From Pirellulales bacterium (GTDB taxonomy: Bacteria > Planctomycetota > Planctomycetia > Pirellulales > Lacipirellulaceae): a stretch of DNA of 64,000 nt. The position numbers were made by a program, and so were the translations under genes. The notes under the pieces are model-generated. The model did no database searches. It saw only the letters and a program-made list of their open reading frames with translations, and was not told where the DNA came from. This document shows, one piece after another, positions 52,667 to 60,963 of this stretch. Numbering within the stretch: the stretch's first letter is position 1; each line of letters opens with the position of its first letter. The stretch covers positions 294,886 through 358,885 of the forward strand of contig JALHQZ010000004.1 of assembly GCA_022841705.1 (NCBI GenBank), given 5' to 3'.

Positions 52667-53026
52667 TCAAGACGCAGCACTTCCCGATTGATCCCCCGTT
52701 GCTGAATCCCCATACCGCACACCCAGCCACACGGTCGGTTCGTCGGGTGTTGTCCAATCGACCCGATGCTTTTTGTCGGCCGGTATGTTTAAGAAGTCGC
52801 CCACTTTCATTTCGATCGGGCCTTCTTCGAACTGCAATCTGGCTCCTCCCCTGAGCACGATGACCCACTCATGCTGAGGCTGGTCATACCAGAAGTTGGC
52901 AGGAGAAGCGTGGCCGTGAGAAATGATCCGCTCGATCCGTACGTCAGTTGCACGGACAAGGGTTTCAACAACCTCTTGGGGCATGTGGTGCGGAAGTTGG
53001 TCGTATAGGTTGGTGGGGTTGATCAT
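52667..53026 (-). CDS. Cupin-domain protein
   Basis: 119 aa single-domain cupin. HEWVIVLRGGARLQFEEGPI and VGDFLNIPADKKHRVDWT are the two cupin motifs; the first begins YDQPQHEW rather than HxH and the second keeps KKHRV, so a metal site is possible but incomplete. ATG at 53026 is used; the frame is open to a TTG at 53053. The first third was duplicated and decayed at 42397-42541. Confidence 0.8.
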   Translation of the reverse strand: MINPTNLYDQLPHHMPQEVVETLVRATDVRIERIISHGHASPANFWYDQPQHEWVIVLRGGARLQFEEGPIEMKVGDFLNIPADKKHRVDWTTPDEPTVWLGVRYGDSATGDQSGSAAS

Positions 53027-53116
53027 GATGTCAGGAATTACTCTCCCACTCAAAATGTTCGGTCAGACCTTTATCGAGAGCGGCAATTGGCCTGGCTAGG
53101 GGATCGGGCTTGGGTA

Positions 53117-53482
53117 ATGGGTTTTTGGGACGGCCCCGATCCGTGCACCTTCGCCGTCCTGAGGGACCAAATTGGAGGTGGATTAACAGCCCTCGTGACA
53201 TCGAGCGAGCCAACCATATAAAATACCTCTGGAGGGCAATCCATGGGTTACAAGAGTTTAGATAGTAGTTGGTGGGGCGAGATGCACCTGCAATGCGAGG
53301 AAGTTAGCGCTGTTGAGTTTTCGGCATTGTTATTAAGTCGACGCCACCTTGATCGAGGGCTGGTGAGGCACAATTGCGTGCTGATTGATCGCGTCACGGG
53401 TGAAGCGTTCTCGGTTTCAGATTCTGAAATACTTGGACTCGGCTCGTTGGCAATGCGCTAGAGTCAGGAGCGATTGCTACCC
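53117..53482 (+). repeat. Dispersed repeat B, copy 2
   Basis: Matches 42630-42999 as described there. Here the copy ends exactly where an IS3-type terminal sequence (TGACCTGCCCCC) begins, so insertion occurred at or near the repeat end. Confidence 0.85.
53243..53461 (+). CDS. 72-aa hypothetical protein, copy 2
   Basis: Identical in protein sequence to 42761-42979, with the same GGAGGG box. The middle part VEFSALLLSRRHLDRGLVRH and the end DRVTGEAFSVSDSEILGLGS are polar with one short hydrophobic stretch. No homologue recognised. Confidence 0.6.
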   Translation: MGYKSLDSSWWGEMHLQCEEVSAVEFSALLLSRRHLDRGLVRHNCVLIDRVTGEAFSVSDSEILGLGSLAMR

Positions 53483-53646
53483 TGACCTGCCCCCTTCAAC
53501 CGCGTCCGCGTTTGGAGCGAGAATCCAGGCGTCAGGATGCAACCGAAGGAGGAGATTCGATGCCACGCGGAATGAAGTTCAAGCCGGAAGAGATCATCGC
53601 CAAGCTGGCTCAAAAATGCGAGTGCTCGAACGATCTCGCCATGTAG
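53483..53646 (+). mobile_element. IS3-family insertion sequence remnant (left end + OrfA start)
   Basis: Begins TGACCTGCCCCCTTCAACCG, an IS3-like terminus. After AAGGAGG a frame at 53560-53646 reads MPRGMKFKPEEIIAKL, the helix-turn-helix start of IS3 OrfA, then turns into QKCECSNDLAM and stops. The rest of orfA, orfB and the right end are missing. Confidence 0.7.
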
Positions 53647-54002
53647 CGAGTTGTGGCACTGCTGCGTGTTGCCAAATGTCACGCCTTCTGGCATTCAGAG
53701 AGACAAGCCCCGGACTCGATCACAAGTGCGCTGGTACTGTAGAAACCGCTTTTTGCAGTGGCAGAGATCCAGCCCACCGCTAGCGGTCACATTAGACGGG
53801 TCCGAACCGCGTGTGGCCCGAAGTCTACCGCACTTCGTGTATCCCCATCGTCCCCTTGTTGCAAGAAAGGTAGTCGGCTTAATCTCCAGCAATCTATCGC
53901 ATCTCCCGACGCGTCAATTGTTGCTGATGAACTACGCCCGCATCCCTGGCACACAATGCTGCTTTGGTAAGAGGCGCACCAGCATCGCTTTTAGCACGGG
54001 GC
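53647..54002. other. Intergenic scrap DNA
   Basis: 356 bp between the IS3 remnant and the convergent hxlR-type gene. No coding frame with family features; no complete repeat seen. Confidence 0.4.
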
Positions 54003-54374
54003 CTACTCTTTGGCGTCTCCCTTTTTCCGAATGACTTTCAGTTCCCGCTGGTGCTTCACAGCCCAGTCCGCTAAAGCCGTCACGGGTTGCAGGATGCTTT
54101 TGCCGAGCGCCGTCAAGCGATACTCCGTCCTTGGTGGCACGACAGGGTAGACTTTGCGTGAGACCAGGCCCGCCTGCTCCAGCCTTCTTAGCGTCTGCGT
54201 CAGCATCTTCTTGCTGACGCCGGGAATCTGTCGTTGGAGCTCGCTGTACCGTTTGACATCCTCGCCGATCACGAACAAAACACTGCTCGTCCAGCGATCG
54301 CCAACAAGATCGAACATTTGCCGAAGTGGACAGTCCTCATCGAGGATGCACAGCGGTTCGTGGACTTTGCCCAT
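54003..54374 (-). CDS. HxlR-family winged-helix regulator
   Basis: Redox- or electrophile-sensing repressor/activator of 123 aa. CPLRQMFDLVGDRWTSSVLF, RYSELQRQIPGVSKKMLTQT and YRLTALGKSI are the HxlR fold landmarks. Cys15 sits in the position of the conserved sensing Cys of this family, and Cys9 is six residues before it. Divergent from an old-yellow-enzyme operon, which is the usual HxlR arrangement (quinone/aldehyde response). Confidence 0.93.
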   Translation of the reverse strand: MGKVHEPLCILDEDCPLRQMFDLVGDRWTSSVLFVIGEDVKRYSELQRQIPGVSKKMLTQTLRRLEQAGLVSRKVYPVVPPRTEYRLTALGKSILQPVTALADWAVKHQRELKVIRKKGDAKE

Positions 54375-54385
54375 TGTTGGTCTCC

Positions 54386-54422
54386 GGTAAGTATCTTGGG
54401 CACCAAAAAGTTCCTACTTGCC
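54386..54422. promoter_or_regulatory. Inverted repeat, likely HxlR operator
   Basis: GGTAAGTA and TACTTGCC form an inverted repeat (7 of 8) separated by 21 bases, in the divergent promoter 12 bases from the hxlR-type start. AAGTA/TACTT half-sites are common for HxlR-family proteins. Confidence 0.45.
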
Positions 54423-54496
54423 ACAATCCTCACAATAACGCACAACTGAGCTTTTGAGGAGTCTATCGTCTTAACGCAGCCTTAACGGAGTCCGTT

Positions 54497-55579
54497 GTGA
54501 GCAGTCTTTTAACCTCTCGCCGTCTTGGCGCCCTCGAACTGCCCAATCGCATGGTGATGTCACCGATGACCCGCTGCCGTTCTGGCGAACAGGGGATTCC
54601 TACGGAACTCAACGCAACATACTACCGACAGCGAGCCTCGGCGGGACTTATCGTGGCCGAGGGGACTCAAGTTTCCCCACAAGGTGTCGGCTATCCTGCT
54701 ACTCCGGGGATTCATTCTGAGGAACAAGTCGCTGGCTGGAAGCGTGTGACCGACGCAGTACACGCCGCTGGCGGTCGCATCTTCCTGCAACTCTGGCACT
54801 GCGGGCGAGTCTCGCATTCATTTTTTCACAATGGCGCGTTGCCAGTCGCTCCATCGCCGGTTGCTATCAATGGAAAAACGCTTCAGTTCCGCGGCGACGG
54901 CGGAGTCCCCTTCGAGGTTCCTCGTCCTCTGGAGCTTTCCGAAATTCCCAGCGTTGTCGATCAGTACCGACAGGGAGCGAAAAACGCCCAGGCGGCAGGA
55001 TTCGACGGCGTGGAGATTCACGGAGCCTTCGGCTATCTGCCAGACCAGTTCCTTCAAGATGGGACAAACCAGCGTCAAGACGATTACGGCGGATCAGTCG
55101 AAAACAGGGCCAGGTTCCTGCTGGAAGTGACCGCGGCCGCAGTGGAAGTCTGGAGAGCGGATCGTGTGGGAGTCAAGCTGTCTCCATCGAACACCTACAA
55201 CGACATGCGTGACAGCGATCCCGTGAGGACTTTCTCGTACGCCGTGTCTGCCTTGAGCAAGATGGGCATCGGCTACGTTCACATCATGGAAGCGAGTGCT
55301 TCCGATCTCCGCCATGGCGGCAAGGCGATTCCTGTCTCGGCTTTCCGTCCGCACTTCGAGGGGACGCTGATCGTCAATCAGGATTACGATCAGTCGAAGG
55401 CCGAAGCCGTGCTGGCTCGTGGAGATGCCGATCTCGTGTCTTTTGCTCGGCTGTTCCTCGCCAACCCCGATTTGCCAACACGCTTCGCACGAGGAGCCTC
55501 CTTGAACGCTGCCGATCCTGCGACGTTCTATGGCGGCGGTGAGAAGGGGTACACCGACTACTCGTTTCTCGCATCGTAG
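54497..55579 (+). CDS. Old yellow enzyme-family ene-reductase (NemA-like), with altered active-site pair
   Basis: FMN-dependent NAD(P)H ene-reductase of 360 aa. PNRMVMSPMTRCRSG, LQLWHCGRVS, GFDGVEIHGAFGYLPDQFLQ, DYGGSVENRARFLLE and VSFARLFLANPDLP are OYE landmarks, and Tyr180 is at the proton-donor position. The substrate-anion site is normally H-x-x-N or H-x-x-H; here it is His175-G-A-Phe178, so the second hydrogen-bond donor is missing. GTG start with GGAG 6 bases upstream. First gene of the operon controlled by the divergent HxlR protein. Confidence 0.92.
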   Translation: MSSLLTSRRLGALELPNRMVMSPMTRCRSGEQGIPTELNATYYRQRASAGLIVAEGTQVSPQGVGYPATPGIHSEEQVAGWKRVTDAVHAAGGRIFLQLWHCGRVSHSFFHNGALPVAPSPVAINGKTLQFRGDGGVPFEVPRPLELSEIPSVVDQYRQGAKNAQAAGFDGVEIHGAFGYLPDQFLQDGTNQRQDDYGGSVENRARFLLEVTAAAVEVWRADRVGVKLSPSNTYNDMRDSDPVRTFSYAVSALSKMGIGYVHIMEASASDLRHGGKAIPVSAFRPHFEGTLIVNQDYDQSKAEAVLARGDADLVSFARLFLANPDLPTRFARGASLNAADPATFYGGGEKGYTDYSFLAS

Positions 55580-55613
55580 CTCTCCACGCCCATTCTTAAT
55601 CGAGACTCGACTC

Positions 55614-56216
55614 ATGACTCGCCTTGATCCGACATTCAGCCCTTCCACGTCAGCATTGCTGCTCATCGATCATCAAGTGGGCACAATGCAACTCATCAAG
55701 AACCTCTCGGTCGAAATGGTTCGGCGAAACGCAATGGCACTGGCCAAGACGGCGAAACTTCTTGGAATGCCTGTGATTCTTACAAGCTCGCAGGAAGAAA
55801 ACATTCAGGGGCCGCTGATGCCCGAGCTACAAGCAATCTTGCCCGTTGAATACGAACACCGTGTTCGACGCAAAGGAATTGTGAACGCATGGACTGACCC
55901 TGAATTTTTAAGCGCGGTGCGACAAACGAATCGTCAACACCTGATCATGGCTGGGGTGACGACCGATGTTTGCTTGGTGTTTCCGGCGATCAGTGCGGTG
56001 CGAGAGGGCTTTTTCGTTCAAGCCGTAATGGATGCATCGGGTTCGCCATTTGACTTGTCGGAAGAGATGTCTCGTCGTCGCATGGAGCGCGAAGGGGTCG
56101 TGCTGACGGCAACGAACACTCTGATGGCCGAACTTGCACAGGACTGGAGTCGGCCCGAAGGCGAGCAACTGCTTGGGATTCTGTTTGGCGATCTTTTGCC
56201 AAGCATCCGAAGATAG
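55614..56216 (+). CDS. Isochorismatase-family cysteine hydrolase
   Basis: 200 aa. The catalytic triad is visible: Asp19 in LLLIDHQVG, Lys87 in RRKGIVNAW and Cys120 in GVTTDVCLVFPA. This is the isochorismatase/YcaC-like fold, which hydrolyses amides or imides; the substrate is unknown. Starts 34 bases after the OYE stop, in the same transcript. Confidence 0.9.
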   Translation: MTRLDPTFSPSTSALLLIDHQVGTMQLIKNLSVEMVRRNAMALAKTAKLLGMPVILTSSQEENIQGPLMPELQAILPVEYEHRVRRKGIVNAWTDPEFLSAVRQTNRQHLIMAGVTTDVCLVFPAISAVREGFFVQAVMDASGSPFDLSEEMSRRRMEREGVVLTATNTLMAELAQDWSRPEGEQLLGILFGDLLPSIRR

Positions 56217-56225
56217 GAGCGGCGT

Positions 56226-56615
56226 ATGCGTGAATCCAAGTCGGTTGCCGAAGCACTGAAAGCCAGCGAGGGGCGGCTTCGGAAGTGCTTGTATGTCGTC
56301 ACTTCAACGGCGAATGAAGGATTTCATCTAGTCAAAGAACACATCCATGCTCATTTGGAGTACCTCGGAACACTGGAAGCTAGCGGAACGCTTTTCATGG
56401 CGGGGCCGCTATTTAACGAAGGACCGGATTCGTGGTCCGGGGATGGCCTATTGATTTACAACGCATCATCGGTTGAAGAAGCAACTCGAATCGCCGAGGC
56501 TGATCCCCTCCATTGCTCCGGCGCCAGATCGTTCGCAATTCGTCCATGGCTGCTGAACGACGGTTGCATGAGTTTCTCATTACGCTTGTCCGAGCAGAAA
56601 GTGGTTCTCGAATAG
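56226..56615 (+). CDS. YciI-like protein
   Basis: 129 aa ferredoxin-like alpha/beta protein. HIHAHLEYLGTLEASGTLFM, AGPLF and EADPLHCSGARSFAIRPWLL follow the YCII-related domain, with His in the HxxH segment as the possible catalytic residue. AGGAG 6 bases before ATG, 9 bases after the isochorismatase stop. Confidence 0.85.
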   Translation: MRESKSVAEALKASEGRLRKCLYVVTSTANEGFHLVKEHIHAHLEYLGTLEASGTLFMAGPLFNEGPDSWSGDGLLIYNASSVEEATRIAEADPLHCSGARSFAIRPWLLNDGCMSFSLRLSEQKVVLE

Positions 56616-56626
56616 GAGCACACATT

Positions 56627-57199
56627 TTGACTAGCCGTCGGGATTTGCTAAAGCATACTACAAGCGGAATTGTCGCCGCCTCGATGCTGCCCCGCGTGGT
56701 CCTTGCTCGCGAAACAACGGCACTACCGTCAGGGCCCCCATTGGTCGTGGGAGATGGACAGGGCACTCAGGTATGGGCGATGGGCATCCTCGTCACGGTC
56801 AAGGTGACGGCTGCGGACACTGGCGGTTCTTACTCAGTATTTGAGGATTTTATCCCGCCCGAAGCGGGGCCGGTTCCGCATACCCATACGAGAGAGGACG
56901 AGACGATTTTCGTCCTTGAAGGTAAATTGAGGGCGTGGCTGGGCGGAAAGCAGTACGACGTGAAGGTTGGTGACTTCGTTCACATGCCGAGAGGCGTCCA
57001 ACATTACTTCAAGAACGTATCAGATGAGCCGACACGAATGCTGCTGACGTACACGCCCGGAGGATTCGAGCAGTGGTTTCTCGACATCGGCAAGGTGGCC
57101 ACGCCTTGTTCGAAGATCTCGCCACAAATCACCGAGGCTGATATCAAGAAAGCGGTGGCGCAAGCTCGAAAGTACGGGGTCCAATTTGAGAAGCTGTAG
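56627..57199 (+). CDS. Tat-exported cupin protein
   Basis: 190 aa. TTG start with AGGAG 8 bases upstream gives LTSRRDLLKHTTSGIVAASM, a twin-arginine signal. Cupin motif 1 PHTHTREDETIFVLEGKL (HxH...E) and motif 2 VGDFVHMPRGVQHYFKN provide a full metal-binding set of two His, one Glu and one His. Last gene of the OYE operon; its location outside the cytoplasm sets it apart from the others. Quercetinase-like or binding role possible. Confidence 0.87.
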   Translation: MTSRRDLLKHTTSGIVAASMLPRVVLARETTALPSGPPLVVGDGQGTQVWAMGILVTVKVTAADTGGSYSVFEDFIPPEAGPVPHTHTREDETIFVLEGKLRAWLGGKQYDVKVGDFVHMPRGVQHYFKNVSDEPTRMLLTYTPGGFEQWFLDIGKVATPCSKISPQITEADIKKAVAQARKYGVQFEKL

Positions 57200-57827
57200 A
57201 TGCGTAGTCGAAAAGCGCCACCGATTCTTCGGGCGGTCAGCCTGGCGAGCGCATCGGCCACGGCTTGCGGGGTTCGGGTTATCGGAGATCCCAAGGCGGT
57301 CCGCGAGTTGGTGTTTGCGACAGTCAACAACCTGCTCGGCGCTCAAACGACCGAGTTTGGAGACGCATACAAGCTCTAAACTAACAACCTTCCGCCCGTT
57401 CTTACTTTGACACTTTCCGCGGGCGGCAAGCTACTCGTCAGCTTCGATTTCCCGACGCCCGAGAACTATCTCTACGTCGGTCGCAATCACCCATTTGTCA
57501 AGCAACTCTGCCAATTCGTTCTCGCCAACACCCGGCAGACACGCGGCTTGGTCAGCGGTGATTGGCACGCTACCCAGCGACTTCGATTGCTGCTCCAAAC
57601 AATATCCCTGCTCTCGGCTCTCGAACTTGAGAATCGATGCATAACTGACCTGCCCCCGGTTAGGGAACCAATCGATAAGTTAGAGTTGGAATGGACAGGA
57701 TCCAGCGCAGGCCGATGAACCCGCCGCAGTGGTCCGCTGGTAATGGCTTCTAGCGAGGCAAGTCCACGCCGCGGAGATCGGAAGATTGTGCAGAACTCCG
57801 GCGACACGCCGGAATCATCAACAGAAT
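57200..57827 (+). pseudogene. Scrap DNA with a possible helicase C-terminal remnant
   Basis: From about 57404 a frame reads LSAGGKLLVSFDFPTPENYL and GRNHPFVKQLCQFVLANT, which resembles the end of SNF2/DEAD-type helicases; it then loses pattern and stops at 57718. No ATP-binding motifs lie upstream. 57200-57400 has open frames without recognisable features. Low confidence. Confidence 0.35.
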
Positions 57828-59480
57828 TTATTGGTAACTGCTGGAGAAAATGACAACTCTGGGGCCGCTACCCGTATCTCCGATGGTTTTTCCGGATTCA
57901 CCCATTCTGCCGGACCGTAGCATCTCGCCCGATCTCGGGTCATAGATTCGCCAGTTTTCTGGAATGTCATCGCGAAGCACGTGCAAGTCCCCTCCCTCTT
58001 CGAGATAGACAACGAGGAACTGGTACGGCAGAAACAGCGCGGGTCTGCCCAGAGTACAGGTGTTATCAGGTTGGGCGCCTTGTACGGGCAGCCCGTCCAG
58101 GATCTTTCCCAGGAGGCCCACGTACTTGGAACCTTCGAAGTCAAGAGCGTCGCGCCAACTGCAATTCGGCGCACGCGCCCAACCGTCGTTCTGTGTCGGT
58201 TCGCCCGGATGGATCCAGTTCCACAGGCTGCCAGCACCATACACGACGCCCATCGTGCCGCCGGCGCACAGGTTACGCCAAGCTTCATGGCCCTGCCACC
58301 AGCCTGCCGCACGGCCTTCTACCCCGATGTTTTCGTAAGTCGGCTCGCCATTCGCGATCGCCTTGGCCGGCAAGAGATGCCAGTGGAATGCGAGCCGATC
58401 CTGACGATGTTCGCCCTCGTGGCCGGTTTGAATCCATTGGAAATCCAGCCATTTTTCTGCTTGATGAGCTTGCGATTCGGCGTGAGGGGCATAGTGGAGT
58501 CCCGTGGGGTGGCGGTAAGCATCCCATTTTTCAACTTCGTGACCACCGGCGTGAATGCCAGGCTCGACGCCGGAGCCGTCCCCGAGCACGAGCCAAATGG
58601 CGGGAAAGGCGCCGTAACGGGCGATCAGGTAGCGGCAGTAACGGGCGTACTCTACAGCTGGAATCACCTGGCCCGCCGCGCCGAATCCACGCCAACCGTA
58701 ACCGTGAAAAACGGGTTGCCAGACCGGGGCGATCCCGTGCTCAACGAGGATTTTTACGCTCGCGTCCAGGTGCTGAAAGTACTCCGGGATTAAGTCGTTG
58801 ATATGGCCGCTTGGCAAGTCCTCAAATCCACGAGCGAAACCATGAGGTTGCGTGCGATCGCGGGGCCCATCCATCTGTCGATCGGGCATCACCGACATGA
58901 GTAGCGCCGCGTTGAAGCCCTTATCACGCCGATCGTTCGCATAAGACTCGACTTGTTCATGGGTCGCTCGCCAGGGAAGGGCCCAGGGGGTGTCTGCGAC
59001 CATTACTGCCGGCGTGCCGTCGGCATACTGCATCCATCGGCTCCCAAAGGGAATTCGCCAGAAGCCATGCCGATCGAAGTGAGTCTCTGATGCCGGCGGC
59101 CTAGCGGCCAACGATCCTGATTGGGATTTCAGGCCGTTGTCCTCCACATTCGCGGAGCTTTCCCATTTCCACATACCTTCGGGCAAGGGTGACGCGAAAC
59201 GAACTCTGAAGAACTGACCCCCGTCCCAGAAACCGGGGCGCTTCAGTCGAGTTCCGTTTTGGTGCTCGAAGTCGACCCACAATTCAACGTCGGTGTACGG
59301 TTTTTCGTATGCCTGCTGGGCTTCAAACACCAACTCGACCATCTGCCACTGAGGCGCCTCCGATTCACCGCCTTCCACGGTGTTGGACCCATTGAGGCAG
59401 GTCAGCAGCGCGCCAAGCAACGGAATCGTTGCCTTGGATCGACAAAGTTGCGTTAAACTGCGCCATTCGATTCGCACCAT
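57828..59480 (-). CDS. DUF5060/DUF4038 glycoside hydrolase-like secreted protein
   Basis: 550 aa, exported (N-terminal hydrophobic segment TIPLLGALLTCLNG). The N-terminal beta domain (LVFEAQQAYEKPYTDVELWV, WKWESSANVEDNG) is DUF5060-like. The central barrel has HGFWRIPFGSRWMQYADGTP, ADTPWALPWRATHEQVESYA and YGAFPAIWLVLGDGSGVEPG, typical of the DUF4038/apiosidase-like group acting on plant polysaccharide side chains, with candidate acidic residues in the LGDGSG and NWIHPGE segments. GAAGGG 8 bases before ATG 59480. Confidence 0.82.
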   Translation of the reverse strand: MVRIEWRSLTQLCRSKATIPLLGALLTCLNGSNTVEGGESEAPQWQMVELVFEAQQAYEKPYTDVELWVDFEHQNGTRLKRPGFWDGGQFFRVRFASPLPEGMWKWESSANVEDNGLKSQSGSLAARPPASETHFDRHGFWRIPFGSRWMQYADGTPAVMVADTPWALPWRATHEQVESYANDRRDKGFNAALLMSVMPDRQMDGPRDRTQPHGFARGFEDLPSGHINDLIPEYFQHLDASVKILVEHGIAPVWQPVFHGYGWRGFGAAGQVIPAVEYARYCRYLIARYGAFPAIWLVLGDGSGVEPGIHAGGHEVEKWDAYRHPTGLHYAPHAESQAHQAEKWLDFQWIQTGHEGEHRQDRLAFHWHLLPAKAIANGEPTYENIGVEGRAAGWWQGHEAWRNLCAGGTMGVVYGAGSLWNWIHPGEPTQNDGWARAPNCSWRDALDFEGSKYVGLLGKILDGLPVQGAQPDNTCTLGRPALFLPYQFLVVYLEEGGDLHVLRDDIPENWRIYDPRSGEMLRSGRMGESGKTIGDTGSGPRVVIFSSSYQ

Positions 59481-59737
59481 TGTGTTTGCCCTTCGTTGTA
59501 CGGGGTAAAAAGCAATCGAGGCAAGAACTTCCGCTCGGAGGTCCGATCTTTCCGGTCCGAAAATTCGCAAGCACCTTGAAAGCTGCCCCGTCTTTGATGA
59601 CCGCTACCTTCCTGCCAAATATGAGGCTCGGCCAGAAGCGAGTTCTGGAAATCGTTCGGACGACTTGATGAATCGACGTTGTCTGTCAAGATGAGTAATC
59701 AAGAGGTCTTCGGCATAATCGATTTGGAGTTCTTCCT

Positions 59738-60733
59738 ATGGTACGCCCAGTTGTGATGTTACTTGTTCCGCTGGTCCTGGCACAGATCCTAGCCGTCAAT
59801 GCAGCAAGTGTAGAACGTCACAAAGTGATTTTCGATTGCGACCTGGGAGGCGATGTCGACGACGCTTTCGCAGTCGCCCTGCTCTTGACGAGCGACGAAT
59901 TTGAGGTCCTGGGGCTGGTTATGGACCACGGTAATACTCACAAGCGGGGTCAGGTGGCGGCCCGGATGCTCTTCGAAGTCGGCATGGAAAAGCAGATTCC
60001 AATCGTCATCGGCAAGCCCACGCCGGGAATTGTCGGCCAACACACCGAAATCGCTGCAGACTCGCATCAATTCACTTGGGCAGCAGGCTTCGACGCTTGG
60101 AAACCGGCGTCAAGCGATGCAGCCGATTTCATTATCAGTAGCCTCCGCAAACAACCGCACCAGATCACTCTGATCACAGTCGGACCGGTTTGCAATATTC
60201 AAGACGTACTACGGCGTGACCCCCATGCATTGAAACTCGCCCAGCAGGTTGTTGCCATGTTTGGCAGTTTTGAGATGGGCTACGGGGGACCGGGGACTCC
60301 ACCCGAAGCAGAATGGAATGTAAGGGCAGATGTAGAAGCCGCTAAGGCGCTGCTCGCCAGCGGAGCCAAGCTGCGGCTCGCTGGCCTTGACACCACCACG
60401 ATGGTCACGCTGGGTGAAGCTGAACGTCGCCGATTACTCTATCGAAAATCGCCTCTGACTGATGCCCTCTGCGGGCTCTACAGCTTATGGCTCAACGAAG
60501 ATTACGCACGGCCCGATCCTACGCTGTTCGATGTAGTTCCGTTGGCCATGTTGCTTTGGCCGGATCTTTTTACGTCGCGAGCAGCTCACGTGCATGTCAC
60601 CGATGGTGGCTTTACAGAGCTAGTAGCAGGTCAGGAGCCAAATTGTGAGATTGGGGTGTCCGTCGATAAAGAAGAACTAGTGAAGCGGGTGATGGAACGC
60701 TACATCAAGCAGAATCTGTCGCGACGATTCTAG
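59738..60733 (+). CDS. Secreted nucleoside hydrolase-like protein
   Basis: 331 aa; signal peptide about 1-22 (LAQILAVNAAS). FDCDLGGDVDDAFAVALLL is the calcium-binding D-x-D-x4-D-D motif of inosine-uridine nucleoside hydrolases; MDHGNTHKRGQ, GPVCNIQDVLRRDP and the C-terminal VPLAMLLW fit as well. Families with this domain cleave ribosyl or related N-glycosidic bonds. Presence of a signal peptide is unusual for the group but common in planctomycetes. Divergent from the DUF5060 gene. Confidence 0.85.
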   Translation: MVRPVVMLLVPLVLAQILAVNAASVERHKVIFDCDLGGDVDDAFAVALLLTSDEFEVLGLVMDHGNTHKRGQVAARMLFEVGMEKQIPIVIGKPTPGIVGQHTEIAADSHQFTWAAGFDAWKPASSDAADFIISSLRKQPHQITLITVGPVCNIQDVLRRDPHALKLAQQVVAMFGSFEMGYGGPGTPPEAEWNVRADVEAAKALLASGAKLRLAGLDTTTMVTLGEAERRRLLYRKSPLTDALCGLYSLWLNEDYARPDPTLFDVVPLAMLLWPDLFTSRAAHVHVTDGGFTELVAGQEPNCEIGVSVDKEELVKRVMERYIKQNLSRRF

Positions 60734-60963
60734 ATCGCTTCGGCGTCAAAAGATCATCTCTTTAGCTCATGAGCCCAGTGGTTAATCATCGAGGCTTGAG
60801 AAACTATCTTCCAGCTGCGGAATCCCCGCTTCTCCAGCGTTCGACGAGAAATCCCCTCCCTAAAAATGGCGCCCCGTGCCAAGATCCGAGCGGCCCCGCC
60901 GAACTACCAACATCAGGCTTCTTCTGCCGGGCTCAGCTACTGATCAGAGGAGAACGTTCGCCG

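Noticed and set aside
57186..57410. 74-codon frame after the Tat-cupin gene
   Set aside because: Starts inside the cupin stop region, no RBS and no protein-like pattern.
57981..58793. 270-codon plus-strand frame
   Set aside because: Antisense shadow of the DUF5060/DUF4038 gene with no signal, motif or RBS.
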